Notes: generated by a model not told the origin, from the sequence alone. DNA of 64,000 nt from an uncultured Lachnoanaerobaculum sp. (GCA_937925515.1 CALALP010000001.1:6937-70936); one strand, 5' to 3'; shown: positions 38,467-46,845, numbered from the stretch's first letter. Numbers and translations are program-made.

Positions 38467-39903
38467 TTATTTCTTCTTCATAGGTCTTTTCTTTTCAAAT
38501 CTATTCTTTTCAGTTCTTTGTGGAACTTGTGTCGGATAATCTCCGTCAAAACAAGCAGTGCAAAAACCTGCACTTGGCTTATTTGTAATTGGGAGTTTCT
38601 TAGCATTTTCCACTGATAAAAAACCTAAGCTATCCACGCCTATTACTTTTGCTATCTCCTCAGTAGTATGAGAAACTGCAATTAAATTTTCCTTAGAATC
38701 TATATCAGTTCCATAATAACAAGGATTTATAAAAGGAGGGGCAGAAACTCTCATGTGAATTTCCTTTGCTCCTGCATCTCTTATAAGTTTAACAAGTCTT
38801 GAAGATGTTGTACCTCTTACTATCGAGTCATCAATAAGCACAACCCTTTTACCTTTTATAACACTTGAAATAGGATTTAACTTCATTTTTACTAAGTTTT
38901 CTCTCATAGCCTGATCAGGTGCTATAAAAGTTCTACCAACATACTTATTTTTTAAAAGCCCTATTTCATAAGGAATACCTGACTGCCTTGAATAACCTAT
39001 TGCAGCATCAAGCCCTGAATCAGGAACTCCTATTACTACATCGGCTTGTGCAGGGTGTTCAAGTGCTAAAAATGCCCCTGCCCTTATTCTTGCCTCATGT
39101 ACAGATGCCCCCTCTATAATTGAATCAGGTCTTGCAAAGTATATATACTCAAATATACAAAGTCTATTCTTAGCTTTGTTACAATGTTCTCTTCTACTTT
39201 CTATTCCATTTTCGTTGATAATGATAATTTCTCCGGGCTCAAGCTCTCTTATTAGTTTTCCACCTACTGCATCTATTGCACAACTTTCAGAGGCAACTAT
39301 ATATGCTCCGTCTTCAGTCTGACCATAACAAAGTGGTCTAAAACCGTTAATATCCCTACATGCAATAAGCTTTGCAGGCGACATTATAGCAAGTGAATAA
39401 GCCCCTTTTATAATGTTCATTGCATTACTTACTGCATCTTCAATAGAGGCTGTTTTTAGCCTTTCTCTTGTTATAATATAGGAAATGACTTCTGTATCGG
39501 TTGTAGACTGAAAAATACAACCTTGATTTTCAAGCTCAAGACGAAGTTCATAAGAGTTTACCAAATTTCCATTATGGCATAATGCCATTTGACCCTTTAC
39601 ATGGTTTACAACTATCGGTTGAGCATTTATACGATTTGTAATTCCACTTGTAGAATATCTCACATGCCCTACTGCTATCTGACCGCTTCCAAGTCTTTCA
39701 AGTTGTTTAGGGGTAAATATTTCATTTACCAAACCTAAATCCCTATAATATCTAAATATGCCCTCATCATTTACTGCAATTCCTGCTGCCTCCTGCCCCC
39801 TATGTTGCAAGGCAAAAAGCCCATAATAGGTCATCATACTTAAGTTGCGAGTATCCGGAGTCCATATCCCAAATACACCACATTCTTCGTTGACCTTTCT
39901 CAT
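38467..39903 (-). CDS. purF: Amidophosphoribosyltransferase, iron-sulfur type
   Basis: Committed step of purine synthesis: PRPP plus glutamine gives phosphoribosylamine. The seven-residue propeptide MRKVNEE precedes the nucleophile Cys8 (CGVFGIW), which must be freed by self-cleavage as in Bacillus subtilis. The PRPP loop VVLIDDSIVRGTTS is intact. Cys residues in LCIFEYIYFARPDS, INPCYYGTD and GFCTACFDGDYP match the [4Fe-4S] ligands of the Bacillus-type enzyme, so oxygen-sensitive regulation is possible. The start overlaps the purC stop by one base. Confidence 0.96.
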   Translation of the reverse strand: MRKVNEECGVFGIWTPDTRNLSMMTYYGLFALQHRGQEAAGIAVNDEGIFRYYRDLGLVNEIFTPKQLERLGSGQIAVGHVRYSTSGITNRINAQPIVVNHVKGQMALCHNGNLVNSYELRLELENQGCIFQSTTDTEVISYIITRERLKTASIEDAVSNAMNIIKGAYSLAIMSPAKLIACRDINGFRPLCYGQTEDGAYIVASESCAIDAVGGKLIRELEPGEIIIINENGIESRREHCNKAKNRLCIFEYIYFARPDSIIEGASVHEARIRAGAFLALEHPAQADVVIGVPDSGLDAAIGYSRQSGIPYEIGLLKNKYVGRTFIAPDQAMRENLVKMKLNPISSVIKGKRVVLIDDSIVRGTTSSRLVKLIRDAGAKEIHMRVSAPPFINPCYYGTDIDSKENLIAVSHTTEEIAKVIGVDSLGFLSVENAKKLPITNKPSAGFCTACFDGDYPTQVPQRTEKNRFEKKRPMKKK

Positions 39904-40622
39904 TATTTATCTCCCATAAGCCTTTTTATAACTTCTTGATATGCCTCTTTTTCATTTCCAAGATCTCTTCTAAATCTATCCTTATCAAGTTTTTCCCCTG
40001 TTTTAGAATCCCAAAATCTACAAGTATCAGGAGAAATCTCATCTGCAAGAACTATCTTTCCATCTGCAAGTCTACCAAATTCAAGTTTAAAATCTATGAG
40101 GTCAATGTTATCTTGCTTAAGATAATCTCTTAAAATCTCATTTATCTTAAAAGCATAGTTTGAGATTTCCTCAAGTTCTTTTTTGGTGGCAATGTTAAGT
40201 GCCGCTATATGATATTCATTAATCATAGGATCACCAAGTTCATCATCTTTATAGCAATAATCTAAAACAGTTGAATTAAGTTTTACTCCCTCAGCTATAC
40301 CAAGTCTTTTTGAAAGTGAACCTGCTGCTATATTTCTTACAATAACCTCGAGAGGTACTATCTTTACAGCCTTTACAACTGTTTCTCTATCATTTAATTC
40401 TTCCACAAAGTCAGTAGGTATTCCCTTTTCTTCAAGCATTTTCATAAGAAAATTTGTAACTCTGTTATTAACTACTCCCTTTCCCTCAATAGTTCCTTTT
40501 TTTAATCCGTTAAATGCTGTTGCATCATCTTTATATGATACAATGTAAAAATTTTTATCCTCTGTTTCATAAACTTTCTTAGCTTTTCCCTCATATAATT
40601 GTTTTACTTTTGTTAATGACAT
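39903..40622 (-). CDS. purC: SAICAR synthase
   Basis: Joins aspartate to CAIR using ATP, step seven. The 239-residue protein shows [57 protein letters not shown] (here [19 protein letters not shown]), LIDFKLEFG and [14 protein letters not shown]. Length and motifs are standard. It lies 16 bases after purE. Start ATG has AAAGGAG upstream. Confidence 0.96.
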   Translation of the reverse strand: MSLTKVKQLYEGKAKKVYETEDKNFYIVSYKDDATAFNGLKKGTIEGKGVVNNRVTNFLMKMLEEKGIPTDFVEELNDRETVVKAVKIVPLEVIVRNIAAGSLSKRLGIAEGVKLNSTVLDYCYKDDELGDPMINEYHIAALNIATKKELEEISNYAFKINEILRDYLKQDNIDLIDFKLEFGRLADGKIVLADEISPDTCRFWDSKTGEKLDKDRFRRDLGNEKEAYQEVIKRLMGDK

Positions 40623-40638
40623 AATATTCTCCTTTTAA

Positions 40639-41133
40639 TTAGTTATTATATTTTTCTTCTATTGCCTTGTTTTTATTAAGTATATTTTTTCTGTTATTTT
40701 CTCTTTCAGTAAGTAATTTCTCCGCAAGAACCTCATCTTCCACTGCAAGAATTTCAATAGCTAAAAGTGCGGCATTTTTTGCAGTATCTATTCCAACTGT
40801 TGCCACAGGGACACCGGGGGGCATCATAACTGTCGCTAAAAGTGCGTCTAAACCGTCAAGTACCTTAGATGAGCATGGAAGTCCTATTACAGGTAATGTA
40901 GTATTTGCTGCTATAACTCCTGCAAGATGTGCCGCCATTCCTGCTGCACATATCATTACACCAAAACCATTCTTCCTTGCATTAATTGCAAAATCTTCTG
41001 CCTGCCTTGGAGTTCTATGTGCCGAATAAACATGAACTTCAATCGGTACTTCATACCCCTTTAAAACCTCAATCGCCTTTTCTACCACAGGTAAGTCTGA
41101 ATCACTTCCCATAAGAATCCCAACTTTTTTCAT
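40639..41133 (-). CDS. purE: 5-(carboxyamino)imidazole ribonucleotide mutase / AIR carboxylase
   Basis: First gene of the purine operon. From the ATG at 41133 (GGGAGG five bases before it; the ATG directly upstream at 41136 is too close) the protein is 164 residues. It has MGSDSDLPV, SAHRTPRQAEDFA, AAGMAAHLAGVIAANTTLPVIGLP and the catalytic PGVPVATVG. There is no purK in the operon, so it may act directly with CO2 (class II) or purK is elsewhere; residue-level class assignment was not attempted. Its message must read through the terminator at 41150-41189. Confidence 0.95.
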   Translation of the reverse strand: MKKVGILMGSDSDLPVVEKAIEVLKGYEVPIEVHVYSAHRTPRQAEDFAINARKNGFGVMICAAGMAAHLAGVIAANTTLPVIGLPCSSKVLDGLDALLATVMMPPGVPVATVGIDTAKNAALLAIEILAVEDEVLAEKLLTERENNRKNILNKNKAIEEKYNN

Positions 41134-41149
41134 CATTTCCTCCCTTAAT

Positions 41150-41189
41150 TTTTGAAAACAAAAAGAGAACAGCATACACTGTCCCCTTT
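41150..41189 (-). terminator. Terminator in the purE leader (probable attenuator)
   Basis: On the minus strand AAAGGGGACAG pairs with CTGTTCTCTTT (two G-U pairs) around six bases, followed by TTTGTTTTC. It lies 17 bases before the purE start, with no room for a promoter between, so purE expression needs readthrough. The stem starts inside the stop codon of the leader ORF. Confidence 0.75.
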
Positions 41190-41373
41190 ATATCTTATTT
41201 ATTAAATTAAAGCTTACACTATCCCCATAGTTACAATACACCTTATCAAAATGAAGTTTAGATAAGATATTACTTACAATCATAAACTTAATTGCAGAAA
41301 AATAGCCTTGATTATTATATTGTAAATATTGACTTCTTAGAAGATAACTACGAAATATATTTTTCATATCCAC
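41188..41373 (-). CDS. Leader ORF upstream of purE, 61 codons
   Basis: The frame MDMKNIFRSYLLRSQYLQYNNQ ... (61 residues; Met3 is a possible start) has GAGGTGG just before its ATG and ends exactly at the leader terminator. It has no known domain, no signal peptide, and a Tyr/Asn/Ser-rich composition. Its position between promoter and attenuator suggests a leader peptide or a small protein in the pur transcript. It could also be a chance frame within an RNA leader; codon use does not decide. Confidence 0.45.
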   Translation of the reverse strand: MDMKNIFRSYLLRSQYLQYNNQGYFSAIKFMIVSNILSKLHFDKVYCNYGDSVSFNLINKI

Positions 41374-41430
41374 CTCTATAAACCTAATGAGAAATTTGTA
41401 AGACCAAAGTAAAACTACTTCGACATTTTG

Positions 41431-41460
41431 ATTATAGAGTAAATATCCCTAATAAGTCAA
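41431..41460 (-). promoter_or_regulatory. Promoter of the purine operon leader with an operator-like repeat
   Basis: On the minus strand TTGACT (41455-41460), 18-base spacer, TATAAT (41431-41436). Two GTCAACCA direct repeats (41456-41463 and 41479-41486) lie over and upstream of the -35 box, 23 bases apart. Confidence 0.7.
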
Positions 41461-41643
41461 CCAAGGCAAAACAAACCGGTCAACCACTAAACTATAAATT
41501 TATATAGAAAAGCACAAAAATATTTCTTTTTATAAACAGAATATTATATATAGATTTCTTTACCAAAAATTAATACCATAAATAACTTGTTAAAAGCTCT
41601 CTAAGTTACTTTTAATTTGTTTATTTCGCTGAATTTTAAATAA

Positions 41644-42015
41644 TTATTTTCTATTGCCGTCTTTATCAAATACTTTTCTTAACTTAAACTCAATAACTAC
41701 TATAGTAGATAGCATTATAGCTAACTGAACCATAGTAAATGCAAATAGTATCCAACCTTGTGTATCCTTATCTTTTCCAATATACAAAAATGTAAGAGCT
41801 AAAGATATTATTGACATAGCTATGCCCAACTTAAACCATACCTCACCCATATATCTATTTGCATAATCCCAAGTATCTTGATTTTTCATAGAAAGTTTAC
41901 TTCTATAACCATTCATAGAATTGATTACTTTAGGTGGCTTATGATTAAATATAAGTCCAATAATTATCATCATTACAGGAGTAATCAATGTTGTAATTAC
42001 CAAAGCTATTATCAT
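41644..42015 (-). CDS. SdpI-family membrane protein
   Basis: The 123-residue protein has four membrane helices or close to it (about 2-22, 60-80, 88-110 and a partial one) and the SdpI/YhfL signature around residues 35-65 (NGYRSKLSMKNQDTWDYANRYMG). In Bacillus subtilis SdpI is the immunity and signalling protein for the toxin SdpC; the wider family is present in genomes without SdpC and its role there is unknown. AGGTGC lies before the ATG. It follows a 34-codon membrane-peptide gene by 20 bases, probably in one transcript. Confidence 0.82.
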   Translation of the reverse strand: MIIALVITTLITPVMMIIIGLIFNHKPPKVINSMNGYRSKLSMKNQDTWDYANRYMGEVWFKLGIAMSIISLALTFLYIGKDKDTQGWILFAFTMVQLAIMLSTIVVIEFKLRKVFDKDGNRK

Positions 42016-42035
42016 ATTGCACCTCCAAAATTCAA

Positions 42036-42140
42036 TTAAGACTCCTTATCTAAAACCGACTCTATTAGATAAAATATCACTGACATAAGAGTGTAACCTA
42101 TGATTAAAGGAATTAATTCTTTTATAAGAAAACGTTTCAT
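42036..42140 (-). CDS. 34-residue membrane peptide upstream of the SdpI-like gene
   Basis: An ATG at 42140 with a very good site (TTAGGAGG, seven bases ahead) opens a 34-codon frame ending in TAA at 42036. The product starts MKRFLIKELIPLIIGYTL, has one hydrophobic helix of about 20 residues, and ends VLDKES. It is followed after 20 bases by the SdpI-like gene and preceded by a well-formed promoter (42175-42203). No family is recognised. It could be a small membrane regulator, a toxin-like peptide whose immunity protein is the SdpI homologue, or a non-functional leader. Confidence 0.65.
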   Translation of the reverse strand: MKRFLIKELIPLIIGYTLMSVIFYLIESVLDKES

Positions 42141-42174
42141 AGTTTTTCCTCCTAAAATGTTGTAGTATAGTTAT

Positions 42175-42203
42175 ATGATAACATTTTAACAGCCTACAAT
42201 CAA
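42175..42203 (-). promoter_or_regulatory. Promoter of the small peptide / SdpI-like transcript
   Basis: On the minus strand TTGATT (42198-42203), 17-base spacer, TATCAT (42175-42180), 35 bases before the small ORF. Confidence 0.6.
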
Positions 42204-42348
42204 TATCAAATCATAATTGTAACAACTTTATGATAATTTTGTTTCTTTTTTTAGGGGATTTTACCTCTTTTATATTGTAATATTCTCATAAGACAAGTGC
42301 ATAAGTCTTAAGTAACCAACTAATTTTCACATTTACAAAGGAGGCAAT

Positions 42349-42921
42349 ATGAAAACAAAATATTTTTTAATGAGTGCTATAACTATAAGTGTTACTGCAA
42401 TAGCTATGCTTATCTATATTCCAACAGTTAAGGCTGATACAGGTATAGAACATGCTAAGGTATATGATGATGAGTATATAAATGAAATAAAAAATGGAGA
42501 TAACTCACTAACCAAGACAGAAAGAGAAACTTTAGTAAAAGCATATAACAGAATCAATGAACTTCAGTCTGAAATAGATAGTATCTATGATAATATAGAA
42601 GACTTAAATATTAAGGCTGAAAGAATTGTTGATACAAAATATATTGAAGATGAATTAAATAAGAGTACTACTATCAGTGAAACTGAAAAACAAACTCTAC
42701 TTTCAAATTATAAAGAAATGGATAAATTATACGATGAACTCTACCCACTTTACGATAAAAATAATAATATAAGTGATGAGGATTCAAAAAAGATTGAAGA
42801 ACTTGAAAAAAAGTTAGATGAATTATTTGATAAGAATATAGAACTTGAGAAAAAGGCTTTTGGAGATTCAGACATTACGCCTGTACCTTATGATTCTATT
42901 GTAGAAAATCCTAATAAATAA
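42349..42921 (+). CDS. Secreted coiled-coil protein in front of a two-component system
   Basis: The 190-residue protein has an N-terminal hydrophobic signal (about 7-25, possible cleavage after VKA at 29) and an otherwise acidic, helical sequence with heptads (RINELQSEIDSIYDNIEDLNIKAERI and KKIEELEKKLDELFDKNIELEKKA). Two similar helical halves (TKTERETLVKAYNRI and SETEKQTLLSNYKEM) suggest an internal duplication. AAAGGAGG precedes the ATG. It lies 32 bases before the response regulator, so it may be a ligand, target or outer partner of that system. No known family recognised. Confidence 0.75.
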   Translation: MKTKYFLMSAITISVTAIAMLIYIPTVKADTGIEHAKVYDDEYINEIKNGDNSLTKTERETLVKAYNRINELQSEIDSIYDNIEDLNIKAERIVDTKYIEDELNKSTTISETEKQTLLSNYKEMDKLYDELYPLYDKNNNISDEDSKKIEELEKKLDELFDKNIELEKKAFGDSDITPVPYDSIVENPNK

Positions 42922-42953
42922 TTATATTTTAGTATAATCAGTATGGAGTAGAA

Positions 42954-43649
42954 ATGGAAAAAAAACTTATTTATGCAGCTGACGATGATGTAAACATTCG
43001 TGAGATATTAAAAAATTTTTTAGAGGACTCAGGTTATAATGTTAAAGTATTTGATACAGGCGATGCCCTCTTTGAGGAATTTTTAAAAATCCCTTGTGAA
43101 CTCGTTGTACTTGATATAATGATGCCGGGGACTGACGGAATAAACATTTGTAAAAAACTAAGAGAAGTTTCCAAAGTTCCTATTATACTACTAACTGCAA
43201 AAGACAGTGATTTAGATTACATTCTAGGAATCAACAGTGGTGGCGATGACTACCTCATAAAACCATTTCGCCCCTCCATACTGGTTATGCGAATTAAAGC
43301 AATTTTTAGAAGAATAGAAATGGAAAAGCAAAACACCAAACAAGATAATCAAATAGTATTTGCTGACCTTAAATACATACCAAATAAACATACTATTGTA
43401 TGCAATAATAAAAATTTAGGGCTTACTCCAACAGAACTGTCATTTCTAAAGTATATGATGCAGTATTTTGATAAGTCCATACCAAGAAATGAACTACTGG
43501 ATGAAATATGGGGTATAAATGCAGAGATAGAAACTAGAGTAGTTGATGAAACAGTTTATAGAATAAGACAGAAATTAAGAACTGCAAAAAGCAAAGTAGG
43601 ACTTTTGGCTATATGGGGATTTGGTTATAAATTGGAGATAAAACATTGA
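42954..43649 (+). CDS. OmpR-family response regulator
   Basis: Receiver domain with acidic pair D10-D12, phospho-acceptor Asp54 (VVLDIMMPG), Thr (LLTAKDS) and Lys (YLIKPF), followed by a winged-helix DNA-binding domain with LTPTELSFLKYMMQYFDKSIPRNELLDEIWG and VYRIRQKLR. Length 231 is normal. Its stop overlaps the kinase start by four bases. The target is unknown; the flanking secreted protein and lipoprotein genes are candidates. Confidence 0.95.
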   Translation: MEKKLIYAADDDVNIREILKNFLEDSGYNVKVFDTGDALFEEFLKIPCELVVLDIMMPGTDGINICKKLREVSKVPIILLTAKDSDLDYILGINSGGDDYLIKPFRPSILVMRIKAIFRRIEMEKQNTKQDNQIVFADLKYIPNKHTIVCNNKNLGLTPTELSFLKYMMQYFDKSIPRNELLDEIWGINAEIETRVVDETVYRIRQKLRTAKSKVGLLAIWGFGYKLEIKH

Positions 43650-44878
43650 AACATATAAAAGCACTTACTCTAATTATTACTTGTATACTTGTAACTTTAG
43701 TATGTAGTTTACTCCTGTTAGTCTTTAATATAGTAGTTAGAAAACATATAGAAAATATGGCAAAAGAGGCTATTGATTATTCTTTTCAAACTGAAGTATA
43801 TGATTACTTTCCTGAGGGAACTTATCCTGATTATAATATTCCTGACAGTAGTGAGGCAAGAGCTTATGCACAAATTATTACATTGGACTCTGAGCATAAC
43901 ACTTTTAACAGTAGTATATTTATTTTCTATTATACCTACACGGAAAAAAAGATTGCAAACTACTTAAAGACACATTCGCCAAAGAAACTTCCATTTAGGT
44001 TGTCTATTGGCAATAGATATTACTATATATCTCAGTTAAAGGGAAAACTAGTTAAAAATGACTTTTATTATGAACCTGCTCCCCTTAACTCAAGTTTATC
44101 AGGAACTTCTGTTATATGGGTTAGTTATGTAGAGGTAACTCCTGAAGAACTTATACTACAAAAAGTTTATAATGCTATAATCTTTATTATAATCTTCTCT
44201 ATCCTATTTGCAGGGGTAATAGGTGTTTTTATAGGCAGACTTATAGAATATGACAGGAAAAAGCAAAAACAATTTTTTGAAAACACTTCACATGAGCTAA
44301 AAACACCACTAATGGCTATACAAGGTTACGCCGAGGGAATAGAATCCGGAGTTATATCCGATGTAAAAAAAGCCTCTAATATTATAATCTCAGAAAGTAA
44401 TAAAATGGCTAAACTTGTAGATGAAATACTTAAACTCTCAAGGTTAGAAAGTGGTTTTACTAAAATAAATATAAAAAAAGTTTCACTACAAGAAATCATA
44501 TATGATTGTTTATACGAAATAGAGGCAAAAGCAGATGAAAAACAAATAACTTTAAAAGAAGAAATTAAGGAAGTATTTATTAATGCAGACGCAAGGCAAC
44601 TTGAAATTGCAGTAAGAAATATACTTTCAAATGCAGTTCGCCATGCAGATAAATTAATAGAGATTAAAGCTGACAAAGAAAAATTGACTATTTATAATGA
44701 CGGAGATAGTATATCAAAAGAAGATTTGAGTCATATATTTGAACGCTTTTACACCGGTAAAAATGGTAATACAGGTATAGGTATGGCTCTTACAAAAGAA
44801 ATAATTAAAAAACATGGTTGGGATATAAAAGCAAAGGGACTTGAAAATGGAACTTGCTTTATTATATATTTTAAATGA
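43646..44878 (+). CDS. Sensor histidine kinase
   Basis: 410 residues: membrane helix about 8-30, extracellular region about 35-170, second helix about 176-200, then directly a HisKA domain with ENTSHELKTPL (phosphorylated His216) and an ATP-binding domain (NILSNAVRHAD, HIFERFYTG, NTGIGMALTKEII). No HAMP domain stands out between the second helix and the His box. It forms the pair with the regulator before it. Confidence 0.93.
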   Translation: MKHIKALTLIITCILVTLVCSLLLLVFNIVVRKHIENMAKEAIDYSFQTEVYDYFPEGTYPDYNIPDSSEARAYAQIITLDSEHNTFNSSIFIFYYTYTEKKIANYLKTHSPKKLPFRLSIGNRYYYISQLKGKLVKNDFYYEPAPLNSSLSGTSVIWVSYVEVTPEELILQKVYNAIIFIIIFSILFAGVIGVFIGRLIEYDRKKQKQFFENTSHELKTPLMAIQGYAEGIESGVISDVKKASNIIISESNKMAKLVDEILKLSRLESGFTKINIKKVSLQEIIYDCLYEIEAKADEKQITLKEEIKEVFINADARQLEIAVRNILSNAVRHADKLIEIKADKEKLTIYNDGDSISKEDLSHIFERFYTGKNGNTGIGMALTKEIIKKHGWDIKAKGLENGTCFIIYFK

Positions 44879-44912
44879 TAAATTAATATGTATTGAAAGG
44901 AATAAGATTAAA

Positions 44913-45611
44913 ATGAGAAAAAAAATTGTAAAAGTTATGCTAATAGGAATGACATCTGCTATGCTTTTTGGCTGTTCTAAAAAAGTGGCGGAAACTACTG
45001 CACCAAAAGACAATGGCAGCGTATCTACTGAGGCAAAAGGTTCTGATGATGCAAAAATGGACGATTCCATTGAAACACTTGGTTCTGAGGACTTTGTAAG
45101 AGGTACTGTAAAAGAATTTCAAGGTAGCTCTATTGTTTTAGAAAGAACAGATACGGAAAAATCTTCTGAGGATAATACAATAGTTTTAAATGTAACCTCA
45201 AGTGGTTTTTATATTTTAGATGCTGAAACAGGAAAGGCATCACTAGATCTTAAAAATGGCGATGAAATTGTAGCATTTATTTCAAAAGAACAAACATTGA
45301 GCCTACCTCCTCAAGTAAATACTTATGCATTTTTAACAAATGTTAAAGATGCAGTTTTGCCACAATTTACAAATAGTATAGAAAGTGTAAATGAATCAGG
45401 CAATGAAACTACTTTAAAAGATACAGCAAACAACGTAGAATGGTCTTTTGATAAAGGTGTAAAGCCTATATTTATCTCAACTGAATCAGAGGGAAGTTTC
45501 AAAGATATCAAAAAAGGTGATAAATGTTTAATATGGTCAAATCCTGTTGCAGTAAACAAGGATAATCAGTCAGAAATTCTTAAGGCAGATAAAATAGTAG
45601 TCTTAAAATAA
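44913..45611 (+). CDS. Lipoprotein with OB-like domain, linked to the two-component system
   Basis: From the ATG at 44913 the 232-residue protein has a lipoprotein signal ending MLFGC (Cys21), a Thr/Glu/Asp-rich linker (about 25-55) and a beta-rich domain (FVRGTVKEFQGSSIVLERTD ... NGDEIVAFISKEQ) like that of the lipoprotein at 8487. Upstream in-frame codons lie inside the kinase gene and are not used. The ribosome site GAAAGG is 12 bases from the start, longer than usual. It follows the kinase gene by 34 bases, so it is probably co-transcribed or regulated by it. Function unknown. Confidence 0.77.
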   Translation: MRKKIVKVMLIGMTSAMLFGCSKKVAETTAPKDNGSVSTEAKGSDDAKMDDSIETLGSEDFVRGTVKEFQGSSIVLERTDTEKSSEDNTIVLNVTSSGFYILDAETGKASLDLKNGDEIVAFISKEQTLSLPPQVNTYAFLTNVKDAVLPQFTNSIESVNESGNETTLKDTANNVEWSFDKGVKPIFISTESEGSFKDIKKGDKCLIWSNPVAVNKDNQSEILKADKIVVLK

Positions 45612-45683
45612 TATTCTCTTGTCAATTATAGTGCCTTTTTAGCTAAAGAAATTATTTTTTTAGTGAAAAATGCTTTCTAAGTA

Positions 45684-45712
45684 TTAACATTGACTTATAT
45701 CCATGGTATAAT
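45684..45712 (+). promoter_or_regulatory. Promoter of the LacI-type regulator gene
   Basis: TTAACA (45684-45689), 17-base spacer, TATAAT (45707-45712). The -10 box is the start of the palindrome at 45708-45746. Confidence 0.7.
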
Positions 45713-45746
45713 AAGACAAATTTATAAAAAAAATTTGTCTTATTAT
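45708..45746. promoter_or_regulatory. 16-bp perfect inverted repeat over the LacI-type promoter
   Basis: ATAATAAGACAAATTT and AAATTTGTCTTATTAT match perfectly around ATAAAAA. It covers the -10 box and the transcription start. It may be an autoregulatory operator, or form a hairpin at the 5' end of the message. LacI-type operators are usually shorter and without such a long spacer, so the role is open. Confidence 0.6.
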
Positions 45747-45773
45747 ATTTTAATAGATATAGGGAGAATATAA

Positions 45774-46760
45774 ATGAATATAGGCGATATAGCTCGTATG
45801 GCAGGAGTTTCAAAAGCAACAGTATCAAGGTATATGAACAATGGTTATATAAGTGAGGACAAGAAGAAAATAATAAGTAAAATAATCAATGAAACAGGAT
45901 ACAAACCCTCAAGTTATGCTATTACACTTAGAACTAAAAAAACAGGAATGGTAGCTGTAATAATACCAAAAATAAGTTCCGAATCAGTAAGCAGAATGGT
46001 AGAGGGTATTTCTTCAACACTCACAAAAAATAATTATAAATTACTTCTTGCAAACACTTTTAATGATGCAAAAGAAGAAGTAAATTATATAAAGGCATTA
46101 AATGAATATAAGGTTGACGGTATAATACTACTCGGTACTCTTATAACCGAGGATCATTTAAAATGCTTAAAAGAAAGCAAAATCCCAATAGTTGTGTTAG
46201 CACAAAAAGTAGAAGATAATCCATGTATATATTATGATGATTTTGAGGCGGCAAGAAAAATAACTGAAACTATGATAAAAAACTCAAAAAAAGTTGCATA
46301 CATAGGCGTTTCAAATGAAGATGTGGCAGCAGGATTTTTGCGATATAGAGGCTTTTTACAAGCTTGTCAAAATACAGGTATAAAAAAAGAAAATATATAT
46401 TTTACAAATGCTAGCTTTGATATAGAATCAGGCTATCAAAATGCTCGTAAAGTACTAAGTGAAGTTAATGATATTGATTCAGTTTTTTGTTCAACTGACA
46501 CAATAGCCTTTGGCTTTATGAAGTATGCCAAGGAGATAAAAAAATCAATTCCAAATGATATACAGATTGTAGGCATTGGCAATAATCCTCTTTGTGATGT
46601 AGTATCTCCAAAACTTACTTCTGTAAGCTACCCATATAAACAGGGTGGTATAGAGGCTGCAAGATTATTACTTAAAATAATGAAAGGGCATAAAATAGAA
46701 AATAAAGAAGTTATGCTTGAATGTGAAGTTGTGGAAAGAGAAAGTATACGAGAGCATTAG
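45774..46760 (+). CDS. LacI-family transcriptional regulator
   Basis: The 328-residue protein starts with the LacI helix-turn-helix (MNIGDIARMAGVSKATVSRYMNN, recognition helix about 15-23) and continues with a sugar-binding core (GMVAVIIPKISSESVSRMVEGI, DGIILLGTL, VVLAQKVED, FCSTDTIAFGFMKYA, LTSVSYPYKQGGIEAARLL). These proteins repress sugar genes until a sugar binds. No sugar gene is adjacent downstream, so its targets, apart from its own promoter, are unknown. AGGGAG lies before the ATG. Confidence 0.93.
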   Translation: MNIGDIARMAGVSKATVSRYMNNGYISEDKKKIISKIINETGYKPSSYAITLRTKKTGMVAVIIPKISSESVSRMVEGISSTLTKNNYKLLLANTFNDAKEEVNYIKALNEYKVDGIILLGTLITEDHLKCLKESKIPIVVLAQKVEDNPCIYYDDFEAARKITETMIKNSKKVAYIGVSNEDVAAGFLRYRGFLQACQNTGIKKENIYFTNASFDIESGYQNARKVLSEVNDIDSVFCSTDTIAFGFMKYAKEIKKSIPNDIQIVGIGNNPLCDVVSPKLTSVSYPYKQGGIEAARLLLKIMKGHKIENKEVMLECEVVERESIREH

Positions 46761-46845
46761 TTATTTTACAAATCTAAAAACTGTTGTTAATTAATTATTT
46801 TATAAGACCTCTTTGCTATTTGGGTATTTAGTAAAAAATTTCTTA

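Noticed and set aside
41374..41640. Purine or ZTP riboswitch before purE
   Set aside because: I looked for the purine riboswitch core and the ZTP CCGCCUGGGCA-type motif on the minus strand and saw neither. A covariance search would be decisive.
45612..45683. Possible terminator after the lipoprotein gene
   Set aside because: The TTTTTAGCTAAAG stretch gives only a four-base stem, and no stable hairpin with a T tract was found.
46761..46845. Inverted repeat CTGTTGT ... ACAACAG before the tRNAs
   Set aside because: Seven-base arms spaced by more than 60 bases in AT-rich DNA; the right arm is part of the tRNA promoter, so chance is likely.
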